Positions 53,549-62,036 of a stretch of DNA of 64,000 bases are shown here, in pieces. The DNA comes from Desulfurococcaceae archaeon (GTDB taxonomy: Archaea; Thermoproteota; Thermoprotei_A; Sulfolobales; Desulfurococcaceae), in the NCBI GenBank assembly GCA_028275705.1, contig JAPWUD010000001.1, positions 124,001 to 188,000 on the forward strand, written 5' to 3'. How positions within the stretch are numbered: position 1 is the stretch's first letter; the number at the start of each line of letters is the position of its first letter. The notes under the pieces were generated by a model. The model worked only from the letters and a program-made list of their open reading frames with translations, had not been told where the DNA came from and ran no database searches. A program made the position numbers and the translations under genes.

Positions 53549-54124
53549 TTGAGTATTAGTAGTGAGGCCGTGAGTGGCGATAAGTCGTTTAATGAATTGA
53601 TCGGGATGGCTAAGGAAATAGTGAAAAACATGTTTGGCGAAGCTGGAGAAAAAATCCTAGACTACCTCGTAAGCAACGGGTATATTGCAGAGGAGAGAAT
53701 TGCAACAAGTATTGATGTTAGGTCTAATGAGGCGAGGAAAATACTACAGCGTTTATCGGATGAAGCCCTCGTAGTACCAGATAGACTTAAAGACGTAGAG
53801 ACAGGTGAGATCCTACACATTTGGAGGCTAAACAATACTGCTTTAAAGTCATTTATTCTAAATAGATTGAGGAAAACCAGGGAGAAACTCGAGTTGCTAT
53901 TGAAGTATGAATCAGAGGGCTCAATCTATATTTGTAGGACTTGTAATAGGAGATTCTACATTGACGAGGCATATGCCTATGGATTCCAATGCCCACACGA
54001 CAACGATGTACTAGTGGAGGCAAACAACCCCACAACAATAGCAAACTTAAAGGAGTCTATTCGTAAAATAAATACTCTCATCTCAATGATCGAGCGGATG
54101 CAGAGTGGTGGGGGGAAAGTATAG
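53549..54124 (+). CDS. tfe: Transcription factor E, alpha subunit
   Basis: 191 residues. An extended winged helix (KILDYLVSNGYIAEERIATSIDVRSNEARKILQRL, about 30-70) is followed by a linker and a zinc-ribbon region CRTC...CPHD. TFE helps open the transcription bubble with TFB and RNA polymerase. The fourth expected zinc cysteine seems replaced (CPHD in place of a CPxC-type pair). Its 3' end overlaps the cytosine methyltransferase by 20 nt. Confidence 0.88.
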   Translation: MSISSEAVSGDKSFNELIGMAKEIVKNMFGEAGEKILDYLVSNGYIAEERIATSIDVRSNEARKILQRLSDEALVVPDRLKDVETGEILHIWRLNNTALKSFILNRLRKTREKLELLLKYESEGSIYICRTCNRRFYIDEAYAYGFQCPHDNDVLVEANNPTTIANLKESIRKINTLISMIERMQSGGGKV

Positions 54125-55085
54125 CTATGTAGACTTATTCTCCGGTGCTGGAGGATTCTCACTAGGCTTCTACTTAGCTAATAGGTTTAAATGCATACTA
54201 GCAGTCGACAACTATAAGTACGCTGCACTAACATATAAGGCCAACTTCCCGGATACACTAGTGCTTGTTGAAGATGTAAAGGATCTAACTAGTAGTAGGT
54301 TAGTAGCCATTGTAAACCCCGGTGAAGTAGATGTAGTTATTGGTAGTCCACCATGTGAGCCCTTTACAGGTGCTAATCCCCACCGCGAGAGGAACCCACT
54401 AGATAGACTATACTTAGACCCCGTGGGGCAGTTGACTTTACACTATATTAGAATAGTTGGTTTACTAAAACCACGAGTATTCATCATGGAGAATGTTCCA
54501 GCCATAATGGAGGGTGGATTGAAAGAGGCCATCATAGAGGAGTTTAAGAGAGTTGGCTATAACAGAGTTTACTTCAATATTCTGAGGGCAGAGGACTATG
54601 GAAACCCAAGCCGTAGAACAAGAGTATTCGTGTCAAATATACCCTTAAACCCACCACCCACTCGTGTAAAACAAACTGTGAGAAGAGCACTTGAGGGGTT
54701 GCCTCCACCAGGCTCCTCTATAGTGCCTAACCACGATCCACCCCCCGAGCTTCCATGGAGGAAGCTTAAGAAAGCCTATAGGCTTAAACCAGGAGATGCA
54801 CTAATACACTACTATGGAGCTGAGAAAATACTGCCGAACTTCATGAAGCTCGACCCAGATGACCAAGCCCCAACCGTCCTAGGATCTTCGAGATTCATAC
54901 ACCCATTTGAAAACAGATTACTCACAGTGAGAGAACAAGCTAGATTAATGGGTTTTCCAGACTCCTTTGTCTTCACTGGGGGGAGGGACTCACAGTACAA
55001 TATGATTGGTGAAGCAGTACCAGTACCACTAGCTAAGGCAATTGCATTAGAGGTATTGAAAGTGCTTGATAGTGAAAAACGCTGA
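54105..55085 (+). CDS. DNA (cytosine-5) methyltransferase, solitary
   Basis: 326 residues. Motif I VDLFSGAGGFSLGF, motif IV GSPPCEPFTGANPH with the catalytic cysteine, motif VI FIMENVPAI, motif VIII-type NPSRRTRVFVSN and motifs IX-X (LTVREQARLMGFPDSF, MIGEAVPVPLAKAIA) are all present. No restriction endonuclease or specificity gene is nearby, and the gene is translationally coupled to tfe, so a role in gene regulation, DNA maintenance or RNA modification is possible rather than restriction. The motif IV glutamate after PPC (usually Gln) is uncommon. Confidence 0.9.
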   Translation: MVGGKYSYVDLFSGAGGFSLGFYLANRFKCILAVDNYKYAALTYKANFPDTLVLVEDVKDLTSSRLVAIVNPGEVDVVIGSPPCEPFTGANPHRERNPLDRLYLDPVGQLTLHYIRIVGLLKPRVFIMENVPAIMEGGLKEAIIEEFKRVGYNRVYFNILRAEDYGNPSRRTRVFVSNIPLNPPPTRVKQTVRRALEGLPPPGSSIVPNHDPPPELPWRKLKKAYRLKPGDALIHYYGAEKILPNFMKLDPDDQAPTVLGSSRFIHPFENRLLTVREQARLMGFPDSFVFTGGRDSQYNMIGEAVPVPLAKAIALEVLKVLDSEKR

Positions 55086-55144
55086 GGTGAGTAAATCAAT
55101 ATAAATGTACATGAGTTAAGTCAATCTATGGGTGCTTAGTCTAA

Positions 55145-55609
55145 ATGAAGAGGGAAATATATATTGCTCTATACGCACCTAGTAGTGTACAGAAACTACT
55201 CGACTTCCTGAAGACAATCTATAGTGTTGAAAACACTGTCCCAGTTATAATTAAGCCTTTTGGAGCAGCCGCACAAGTCGGTGTTCCAGAGGCTCATAGA
55301 TTATCATATAAACTCGGAAAACCACTCATTATTCTACCCGAACTCAGAGACCTTCGCAGTATCCTAAACTGCGAGTCTATATACCACCTTGGAGAAGAGG
55401 GTGTAGAAGTAGAGTTAGATAGTGTTCTAAGTGAAGCACTTGGCAGGAAAACGGCTCTAGTTATAAACTCAGGGGAGCAAGAGCCGAGTAGAAAGGAGCT
55501 AGAGGATGTTAAAGTCATCTGGCCGATTGATATTCCAAGGGGTATTTCTGCAACTGCACTGGCTGGTGTTATTGCATATAAATTATATCATGCATTAAGG
55601 GAAAAGTAG
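55145..55609 (+). CDS. Conserved archaeal protein, SPOUT/'RecB-family nuclease'-annotated type
   Basis: 154 residues. YIALYAPSSVQKLLDFLKTIYSVENTVPVIIKPFGAAAQVGVPEAHRLSYKLGKPLIILPEL resembles an archaeal family that has been annotated both as RecB-family nuclease and as a SpoU/SPOUT-like methylase. I see no nuclease motif; the Rossmann-like strands and the GIPHVYHAL-type end (ATALAGVIAYKLYHALRE) favour a SPOUT-like fold. Low certainty on function. Confidence 0.5.
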   Translation: MKREIYIALYAPSSVQKLLDFLKTIYSVENTVPVIIKPFGAAAQVGVPEAHRLSYKLGKPLIILPELRDLRSILNCESIYHLGEEGVEVELDSVLSEALGRKTALVINSGEQEPSRKELEDVKVIWPIDIPRGISATALAGVIAYKLYHALREK

Positions 55610-55647
55610 TATAGTGTATCTACATATCTTCCACATGGTGGATGTAG

Positions 55648-56652
55648 GTGAGCGCCTATAGACTTAGAGTAACTCTACCAAGTAGGGGTATTGAGGAGGT
55701 TAAGGACAAATACGACGTTATAGTTGTTGGCGGGGGGCCTGCTGGTTTATCAGCTGCACTGTACTCAGCTAGGTATGGATTAGATACATTAGTTGTAACA
55801 AAGACTATTGGTGGAAATGCATCCATCGCACCAGTAGTGGATGACTATCTCGGAATACCTGATGTAGCGGGGGCAGAGCTAGTTGATAGATTTGTTAGAC
55901 ACGTTAAGAAATACGGTGTACCAATAGTGGTTGATGAGGTAGTTGATCTCTATAGAAACCCCAGCGATCGTGTTTTATGGTGTGTAAAACTAAGGAGTAG
56001 AAGAGACGTCTGCGCCTACGCTGTAATACTAGCGATGGGTAGTGAAAAGAGAAAACTGGGTGTACCAGGCGAGGATTCACTAGTGGGTAGAGGAGTATCC
56101 TATTGTGCTACGTGTGATGGCCCACTCTTTAAGGATAAAGTAGTAGCTGTTATTGGTGGTGGGAACTCTGCTTTTACAAGTGCACTGTATTTAAGTAATA
56201 TAGCGAGTAGAGTTTACTTAATACACAGGAGGGAGTCTTTCAGGGCATTTAATACATACATAGAGGCAGCCAGGAAAAACCCAAAAATAGAGATCCTCAC
56301 TAACACTATTGTAAAGGAAATCATAGGTAGGGAGAAAGTAGAAGCCTTAAGAATAGCCAATACAAAGACAAGTGAAGAAAAAATCATAGAGGTAAACGGG
56401 GTATTCGTAGAGATCGGTACAAATCCACCAGTCGAATTCTTCAGGAAAGTGGGGGTTGAGGTTGACGAAGAGGGTAAAGCTGTAGTTAATACAGATATGA
56501 GTACAAACCTACCGGGAGTCTATGCAGCAGGAGACGCTGCTGGAGGACCACGCAAGTATAAATTCGAGCAGATCATCACTGCAGCAGCCGAAGGCGCTAT
56601 TGCCGCTGACGCAGCTGCAAAGTACATTATAAATATTAAATCTCAGAGATAA
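55648..56652 (+). CDS. trxB: Thioredoxin reductase
   Basis: 334 residues. FAD-binding GGGPAGLSAALYSARYG at residue 28, the redox CATCDG pair near 155, NAD(P)-binding AVIGGGNSAFTSALYLS near 170 and the C-terminal GVYAAGDAAGG FAD motif are intact. It reduces thioredoxin-like proteins. GTG 55648 follows GGTGGATG. Fairly high alanine tail. Confidence 0.92.
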   Translation: MSAYRLRVTLPSRGIEEVKDKYDVIVVGGGPAGLSAALYSARYGLDTLVVTKTIGGNASIAPVVDDYLGIPDVAGAELVDRFVRHVKKYGVPIVVDEVVDLYRNPSDRVLWCVKLRSRRDVCAYAVILAMGSEKRKLGVPGEDSLVGRGVSYCATCDGPLFKDKVVAVIGGGNSAFTSALYLSNIASRVYLIHRRESFRAFNTYIEAARKNPKIEILTNTIVKEIIGREKVEALRIANTKTSEEKIIEVNGVFVEIGTNPPVEFFRKVGVEVDEEGKAVVNTDMSTNLPGVYAAGDAAGGPRKYKFEQIITAAAEGAIAADAAAKYIINIKSQR

Positions 56653-56717
56653 TCATGCACTCGTAAGCCCGAGGAATAGAAAATTTAAACCCTTGTAATA
56701 CCTAGTATATAAAGCAG

Positions 56718-56791
<74 letters not shown>

Positions 56792-56806
56792 TGAATAATT
56801 ACTCAT

Positions 56807-58063
56807 CTATGTACCGTACCTCCACGAGGATAAGTATTCACGCTGCCTCTCTGTTAATTCATCTATTTCAATACCCATGGCTTCTAGCTTTAATTTTGCA
56901 ACTAGCTCATCTAGTTCCCATGGTAGTTTCATCACCGTCTTAGATAGCTTCCCTCTGTTTTCTAAGAGATACTTTACCGCTAGGAATTGATTGGCAAAGC
57001 TCATATCCATCACCTCACTTGGATGCCCTTCAGCAGCAGCTAGATTCACTAGTCTACCCTCTGCTAGTAGATATAGTTTCCTACCATCCCTTAGAGAGTA
57101 CTCTGTAACATTTGGTAAAATCTGTCTCTTGGACGCCGATAACTCCTCGAGGTCTGGTATCCAGATCTCGACGTTGAAGTGACCAGCGTTCGCGAGTATT
57201 GCTCCATCCTTCATTTTCTCAAAATGCTCCCTCCTAATAACCGCGATATTTCCAGTTGCAGTGATAAAGACATCTCCAATTCCAGCTGCTTTATCCATGG
57301 GCATTACTTCGAACCCATCATAGACTGCTTCAAGAGCCCTCACAGGGTTTACCTCGGTCACTATAACTCTCCTAGCTCCAAGACCCCTAGCCCTCATTGC
57401 TATGCCTCTACCAACCCATCCATACCCAGCAACCACGACGATTTTGCCGGCTATAAGTATATTTGTCGACCTCATGACTCCATCAAATGTACTCTGCCCC
57501 GTACCATACCTATTGTCGAAGAGGTACTTTGTATATGAGTCGTTTACAGCTATAACGGGGTATAGTAGTAGTTTACTAGCCTCTAATGCCTTTAATCTAT
57601 TAACACCCGTTGTTGTCTCCTCTGTTCCACCAATAATGCCCCCAGCAATATCTCTATACTTCTCATGTAGTAAAACGTGAAGGTCTCCACCATCATCAAT
57701 CACTATATCGGGTTTACTCTCAGCCACTCTACTAATACACCAATAATACTCCTCACTACTCTCCCCACGCCAAGCATATACGTGAATACCACGCATAGCC
57801 AACGCAGCCGCTACATCATCCTGGGTTGAGAGGGGATTACTAGCTGCCAAGTAGACATCAGCCCCAGCTTCTCTAAAAGACAGTGCAAGTACCGCTGTCT
57901 CCTTGGTGACGTGTAGAACAGCACCTATCTTCACACCACTCAGTGGCTTTAAACCACTATACCTCCTCCTTAGAAGCATTAATACAGGCATGTTTCTCTC
58001 AGCCCAGGCTATCTTAAGCTCCCCACTTCCAGCTAGAGACAAGTCTCTAACTCTAAACTCCAC
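56807..58063 (-). CDS. ahcY: S-adenosylhomocysteine hydrolase
   Basis: 418 residues from GTG 58063, preceded by GGTGG; the frame extends to 58096. [21 protein letters not shown], the NAD site [37 protein letters not shown], the catalytic region [20 protein letters not shown] and the C-terminal YLSSWRYGT are all typical. It hydrolyses S-adenosylhomocysteine made by methyltransferases, of which this window has several. Confidence 0.95.
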   Translation of the reverse strand: MEFRVRDLSLAGSGELKIAWAERNMPVLMLLRRRYSGLKPLSGVKIGAVLHVTKETAVLALSFREAGADVYLAASNPLSTQDDVAAALAMRGIHVYAWRGESSEEYYWCISRVAESKPDIVIDDGGDLHVLLHEKYRDIAGGIIGGTEETTTGVNRLKALEASKLLLYPVIAVNDSYTKYLFDNRYGTGQSTFDGVMRSTNILIAGKIVVVAGYGWVGRGIAMRARGLGARRVIVTEVNPVRALEAVYDGFEVMPMDKAAGIGDVFITATGNIAVIRREHFEKMKDGAILANAGHFNVEIWIPDLEELSASKRQILPNVTEYSLRDGRKLYLLAEGRLVNLAAAEGHPSEVMDMSFANQFLAVKYLLENRGKLSKTVMKLPWELDELVAKLKLEAMGIEIDELTERQREYLSSWRYGT

Positions 58064-58138
58064 GTAGACCACCAATAGGAGGATACAATCCACCACTATA
58101 AATAGTCTTAAAGCAGTGAAGAACCATGGTGTAGCTCA

Positions 58139-58660
58139 TTGGAGAAAACCGAGAAACCACCATATAGTGTATTATTTAAAAACACTATTAGGGAGAAGCC
58201 ATGGTTATTCATTATTGCATACTATGTATATAGCTACCCTGGGCTATCAATAGAGGAGTTGAAGAACACGTCTGGTTTGAAAATAGATGTAGTTAAGCGA
58301 GGGGTTTGGTGGCTGAGGAAGGTGGGAGTAGTCGAGGAGAGGAATAATAAATACTATATTTCAACCACGTACTCTAAGGTATTGGAGTCTACAATACTGA
58401 ATACATGTAGACTAGGAGACACACTCATACTCCTCCTCGATGAAGTCTACATTGTCTACCGGGTTACGAGTGGTAGGATCCAGTACTGGTCAATACCACT
58501 TAAGTACTACGAGGAGATTGCATACTATGAGAGAGCAACCAGTGGCTCATACACACCAAGCAATATTGCACAAATACTAGGCGTAGACTTGGGAACCGCG
58601 AAGAAAGTACATAGACTCTTTGATTTAATTAAAAAGTGTGGGCAACGCTTGAATAAATGA
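58139..58660 (+). CDS. Winged-helix protein, unknown
   Basis: 173 residues from TTG 58139. LFIIAYYVYSYPGLSIEELKNTSGLKIDVVKRGVWWLRKVGVVEERNNKYYIS is a winged helix (about 23-75), and the C terminus has a second helix-turn-helix-like segment (TPSNIAQILGVDLGTAKKVHRLF). The middle part contains strands resembling a small sensor or OB-type domain. Probably DNA-binding; no family recognised. Confidence 0.55.
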   Translation: MEKTEKPPYSVLFKNTIREKPWLFIIAYYVYSYPGLSIEELKNTSGLKIDVVKRGVWWLRKVGVVEERNNKYYISTTYSKVLESTILNTCRLGDTLILLLDEVYIVYRVTSGRIQYWSIPLKYYEEIAYYERATSGSYTPSNIAQILGVDLGTAKKVHRLFDLIKKCGQRLNK

Positions 58661-58762
58661 ACAATATAGTTCCAAACAAGTACTCACGCATAAAAACCCA
58701 TATTGGTTTTATAAACCCTTGTTGTAATCAGCAATTTAGAGTACTCGTATAGGGTGTTGCTT

Positions 58763-59002
58763 GTGGGTAAGGTGAGGCCGAAGCTAGTTAAGAGGATTGC
58801 AAGGGAGCTTTTAAGTAAGTACCCAGAGTTGTTTAAGAGAGACTTCGAGCACAATAAGAAAGCTGTATCAATGCTCACTATTATATCCTCGAAGAAGCTT
58901 AGAAACCAAGTTGCAGGCTACATTACACACCTCCTCGCGATTGAAGCGCGGAGGGAGAAGAGAGTGGAAGTTGTTGAGGAAGTGAGTGAGGCTAGTGCTT
59001 AA
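58763..59002 (+). CDS. rps17e: Small-subunit ribosomal protein eS17
   Basis: 79 residues from GTG 58763 (AGGGTG six bases upstream). GKVRPKLVKRIARELLSKYPELFKRDFEHNKKAVSMLTIISSKKLRNQVAGYITHL is the complete archaeal S17e domain. Absent from bacteria. The 3' end overlaps the next gene by 17 nt. Confidence 0.95.
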   Translation: MGKVRPKLVKRIARELLSKYPELFKRDFEHNKKAVSMLTIISSKKLRNQVAGYITHLLAIEARREKRVEVVEEVSEASA

Positions 59003-59474
59003 ATACACTGTTGAAAATGGACGTGTAAGGATTTTCCTCGACTGGAGGAATACCACTGTAGAAGTCTATGTATACTCCTGTGAGAACTACACAGAGGATT
59101 TAAAGAGGGAGGTGGAGTATAGGGGGATTAAGCCCGAAGACCCGGTAGCGATAATACCGTGTAGTACTATTGAAAACCCCCTTCAATTGATCCAGGCTGC
59201 CTTATTCTACAAAGTCTACTCGAGTAGATTCAAGAGATTTAGAAATCAAGGCTTATTAATAGCAATGCTCGCTATGGGGTTGACTCAAATAAGTAGTGTG
59301 GTTGAGTCTATTGGGAGAGAGATCGAGAGTGGATCTAGATACTACCTACTTGGAGTAGATCGTGTTCCATCGAATACTTCAATGTGCAGTGTAATTAATC
59401 CTATAGAGGGAGTAAATGCGAGGACATTGAAGCCACTTGTAAAAAACACTAGGCTTCTCATATCACTCCTTTAA
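58986..59474 (+). CDS. cgi121: Cgi121-like subunit of the KEOPS complex
   Basis: 162 residues. The region NPLQLIQAALFYKVYSSRFKRF followed by QGLLIAMLAMGLTQISSVVESIG parallels archaeal Cgi121, where a helix pattern of ...LLYASGxRQIxxAIExxG is conserved. KEOPS makes the t6A37 modification in ANN-decoding tRNAs, and Cgi121 recruits tRNA. GTG 58986 lies inside the rps17e end. Identification is by pattern and moderate similarity. Confidence 0.65.
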   Translation: MRLVLKYTVENGRVRIFLDWRNTTVEVYVYSCENYTEDLKREVEYRGIKPEDPVAIIPCSTIENPLQLIQAALFYKVYSSRFKRFRNQGLLIAMLAMGLTQISSVVESIGREIESGSRYYLLGVDRVPSNTSMCSVINPIEGVNARTLKPLVKNTRLLISLL

Positions 59475-59475
59475 A

Positions 59476-59559
59476 CTACCACTCCTCCTCCCACTCCTCT
59501 TCCTCCCACTCTTCCTCTTCCCACTCCTCCTCCCATTCCTCTTCTAGCCACAACTTCAA
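59476..59559 (-). CDS. 27-residue Trp/Glu-repeat microprotein
   Basis: On the minus strand TTG 59559 opens a frame of MKLWLEEE, then W-E3, W-E4, W-E4, W-E3 and a final W before TAG 59478-59476. Six tryptophans are spaced 4-5 residues apart in an otherwise all-glutamate chain. AGGGGA lies six bases upstream of the start and TTATAA (59594-59599) lies about 35 nt before the start, a correct promoter geometry with a leader of about 10 nt. The repetitive DNA could also be a simple repeat read by chance, but the glutamate codons alternate GAA/GAG and the frame is clean. Confidence 0.45.
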   Translation of the reverse strand: MKLWLEEEWEEEWEEEEWEEEEWEEEW

Positions 59560-59593
59560 CCCACATCCCCTAATCCACGTTATAACCAATGAC

Positions 59594-59599
59594 TTATAA
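59594..59599 (-). promoter_or_regulatory. TATA box for the Trp/Glu microprotein
   Basis: TTATAA on the minus strand within CATTTATAAG. Initiation about 25 nt further would fall near 59570, just before the SD and TTG start at 59559. No other minus-strand gene lies within reach. Confidence 0.4.
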
Positions 59600-59688
59600 A
59601 TGTTTACTAGAAGAAAGAGAGTATACTCCTATACGAGTATTGTGTGTAATAATAATCCTAGCGATATAAATTGAATAGGTGTGAAACT

Positions 59689-61146
59689 TTGCAGACAACA
59701 CTCAGCTCTATTAAACTCACTCAGAATATGGGTCCAAAAATACTTGCCACTCTCGGCCCCTCTACAAGCTCGATAGATGTAATTCGGGAGATGATTAAGC
59801 AGGGGGTTTCTGGTTTTAGATTAAACTTCGCATTTGGAACTCCTGAAATCTGGAGTAGTTACATTAAGTATGTTCGTGAAGCCTCAAGTGCATTAGATAC
59901 CGTGGTATCTATAATTGGTGATATTCCAGGGCCACAGGTTAGAACTACGGGAGTTGAGTCAATTAGCTTAAGCAAAGACGATATCGTCGTTGTAACGTAT
60001 GTAGATCTAGCTGATGAGTATAAGAGACTTGGGAAAATGGTTCTCGTTGATCGAAGGGAGTTATTTAAAATACTCCAGCCAGGGGATACTATACTCTATG
60101 GAGATGGAGAAGTCGAGTTGAGAGTGATCGAGGCAAGTGTTGATCACGCGAAGTGCATTACCGTGAACCCAGGTGTTTTAAAACCAGGTAGAAAAATAGT
60201 TGTCCCGGGGAAGGAGCTACCAACTAGTTTTCTATCAACCAGGGACATTGAGTTAATTAAATATGCATGTAATGAGGATCTAACATATATAGCACTAAGC
60301 TACGTGAGGAGCGAAAAAGACGTCTTATTTGTAAGAGATCTACTAAGGCAATTCAAGTGCAATATAGGCTTAATCTCCAAGATTGAGACACCCGGTGGAC
60401 TAACAAACGCCGAGAAGATCGCCGAGGTGTCCGACGCTCTGCTTGTTGCGAGGGGTGATCTAGGGGTTCACTTCCCCATAGAATCAATTCCATTGTTACA
60501 GGATCGAGTTGTTCAGGTAGCGGTTAAACATGGAATACCAGTAATAGTAGCTACTGATATATTAGAATCCATGATTGAGAGTAATAGGCCGAGTAGAAGC
60601 GACGTTGTGGGACTATACAACATTGTGTATAGTCTAGTGGATGCAGTCTTACTAACTAATGAAACAACCATTGGGAAATACCCTGTCGAAGCAGTGAAGT
60701 GGGCTAGAGTAATTATATCGACAGCCCTAAGCAACATGCAACACGTACTAGTCGAGGAGTTTAGAAGAAAGATTTCAAGTGAGTCCCTAATAGAGAAGTA
60801 TGCTCAGGGGTTAATTCACCTAGCGGAGAGTCTTGGAGGAGCAATCATAGTGTACTCGAAGACAGGGCGCATGGTTCCACTACTATCGAGGCATAGACCC
60901 CTCACACCCGTATACATTGGGAGTTGGAGTAGAAAACTAATGGAGAGATCAACTATATACTATGGTTTAAACCCAGTAGACTTATCCAGTAAACTAAGCG
61001 AGACTGTAGACTATGAGAGGGGAGTCGAGGAAGTATACAGTAAACTCAGAGATCTCGGAGTTATTAAAATAGGCGATATCGTAGTAAAGTCCTATTCTAA
61101 ACCCGTGGTCAACCAACACGAGATCAGGGTTGAGGTAGTTGTATAG
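59689..61146 (+). CDS. pyk: Pyruvate kinase
   Basis: 485 residues from TTG 59689, with AGGTGTG five bases upstream; an earlier in-frame TTG at 59671 lacks one. KILATLGPSTSS, FRLNFAFGTPE, the catalytic lysine in LISKIETPGGL, LLVARGDLGVHFP and ATDILESMIESNRPSRSDV are intact pyruvate kinase motifs. It converts phosphoenolpyruvate and ADP to pyruvate and ATP. The second motif reads FRLNFAFG where HG-type residues are usual (NFSHG), a small deviation. tRNA-Thr follows on the other strand. Confidence 0.93.
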   Translation: MQTTLSSIKLTQNMGPKILATLGPSTSSIDVIREMIKQGVSGFRLNFAFGTPEIWSSYIKYVREASSALDTVVSIIGDIPGPQVRTTGVESISLSKDDIVVVTYVDLADEYKRLGKMVLVDRRELFKILQPGDTILYGDGEVELRVIEASVDHAKCITVNPGVLKPGRKIVVPGKELPTSFLSTRDIELIKYACNEDLTYIALSYVRSEKDVLFVRDLLRQFKCNIGLISKIETPGGLTNAEKIAEVSDALLVARGDLGVHFPIESIPLLQDRVVQVAVKHGIPVIVATDILESMIESNRPSRSDVVGLYNIVYSLVDAVLLTNETTIGKYPVEAVKWARVIISTALSNMQHVLVEEFRRKISSESLIEKYAQGLIHLAESLGGAIIVYSKTGRMVPLLSRHRPLTPVYIGSWSRKLMERSTIYYGLNPVDLSSKLSETVDYERGVEEVYSKLRDLGVIKIGDIVVKSYSKPVVNQHEIRVEVVV

Positions 61147-61147
61147 A

Positions 61148-61246
61148 AGCCGCCGGCGGGATTTGAACCCGCGTCCACCGGCTCTCTCGACTCCGGTTAA
61201 TACATCCATACGAGGCCGGCGCTCCACCAGGCTGAGCTACGGCGGC
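61148..61246 (-). tRNA. tRNA-Thr (CGU) with 25-nt intron
   Basis: On the minus strand: acceptor GCCGCCG/CGGCGGC, D arm, anticodon stem CCGGC/GCCGG, loop CTCGTA...A interrupted after position 37 by 25 nt (61184-61208), T arm GCGGG-TTCAAAT-CCCGC, and discriminator U, which is typical of archaeal tRNA-Thr. It ends one base after the pyruvate kinase stop. Confidence 0.9.
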
Positions 61247-61274
61247 CCATAAAAACATTATTGATTAGGGGATT

Positions 61275-61988
61275 TTAGTTTTTAGTTCCTATGGTTTCCT
61301 CGACTGCTTTAATAGCTTGAGAAGCCATTTCTCTCATAACGATGTATGGGTCTTTCGCCTTGACTATGGCTGACGCCACGAGGACTCCAATAGTCCCTAG
61401 TTTTATAGCTATGTACACGTCTTCTCCACTAGAGATCCCTGCTCCAGTGAGGACTTTTACACTGGGGTTTACTTTATTAATGAGGCTTACACTGCTTGTG
61501 ATAACCTCGGGTTTCGCCTTACTAACACTAATACCAGTACCAATGAGCTCAGGTGGCTCTACAGCCACCATGTCGGGGTTTAGTAGGGCTACTGCTCCAC
61601 CAATCTCTGGTACATCTGCACATGCTAATACCTCTAATCCAAGCATGTGGGCCTTCTTAACTAAGTAATTAATATCAGCTAGCTTTAACCTATGCTCACT
61701 GTGATTAATTATTAATCCATGAACACCAAGCTCCTTCAACCCCTCTACTGGAGTATAGCCCGTAATAGCGCCTGGCTCCAGGGGGTCAGCGTGTTGAGCA
61801 TAAACCTTCACACGCGTGTCACTAACCTCCATGAGCACTCTATAGAGCTCTGTAAATGGAGGGGCAAGTATTAAATCCACGTCGAATTCCTCAATAACTC
61901 TCTTAGCAGCCCTCGCAATCTCTACTGCGTGTTTTCCAAAGCTATGGGGGTAGTAGGCCTTATAGTTAACTACTATTATTGGACGCAT
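61275..61988 (-). CDS. tpiA: Triosephosphate isomerase
   Basis: 237 residues from ATG 61988 (GGGGTTG upstream). VNYKAYY with the substrate lysine, INHSEHR with the electrophilic histidine, VAVEPPELIGTG with the catalytic glutamate, and TGAGISSGEDV phosphate loop are intact. This is the short archaeal type that forms tetramers. It interconverts DHAP and glyceraldehyde-3-phosphate; FBP aldolase/phosphatase is directly upstream on the same strand. Confidence 0.95.
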   Translation of the reverse strand: MRPIIVVNYKAYYPHSFGKHAVEIARAAKRVIEEFDVDLILAPPFTELYRVLMEVSDTRVKVYAQHADPLEPGAITGYTPVEGLKELGVHGLIINHSEHRLKLADINYLVKKAHMLGLEVLACADVPEIGGAVALLNPDMVAVEPPELIGTGISVSKAKPEVITSSVSLINKVNPSVKVLTGAGISSGEDVYIAIKLGTIGVLVASAIVKAKDPYIVMREMASQAIKAVEETIGTKN

Positions 61989-62036
61989 ATACAACCCCGA
62001 GTCAATGGAGTCGAGGAGTAGGGGAGAAAAAAGAGA

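Noticed and set aside
56704-56712. TATATAAAG as TATA box for the CAU tRNA
   Set aside because: It lies only about 10 nt before the tRNA; transcription 25 nt downstream would start inside the tRNA. The upstream AATTTAAA fits better.
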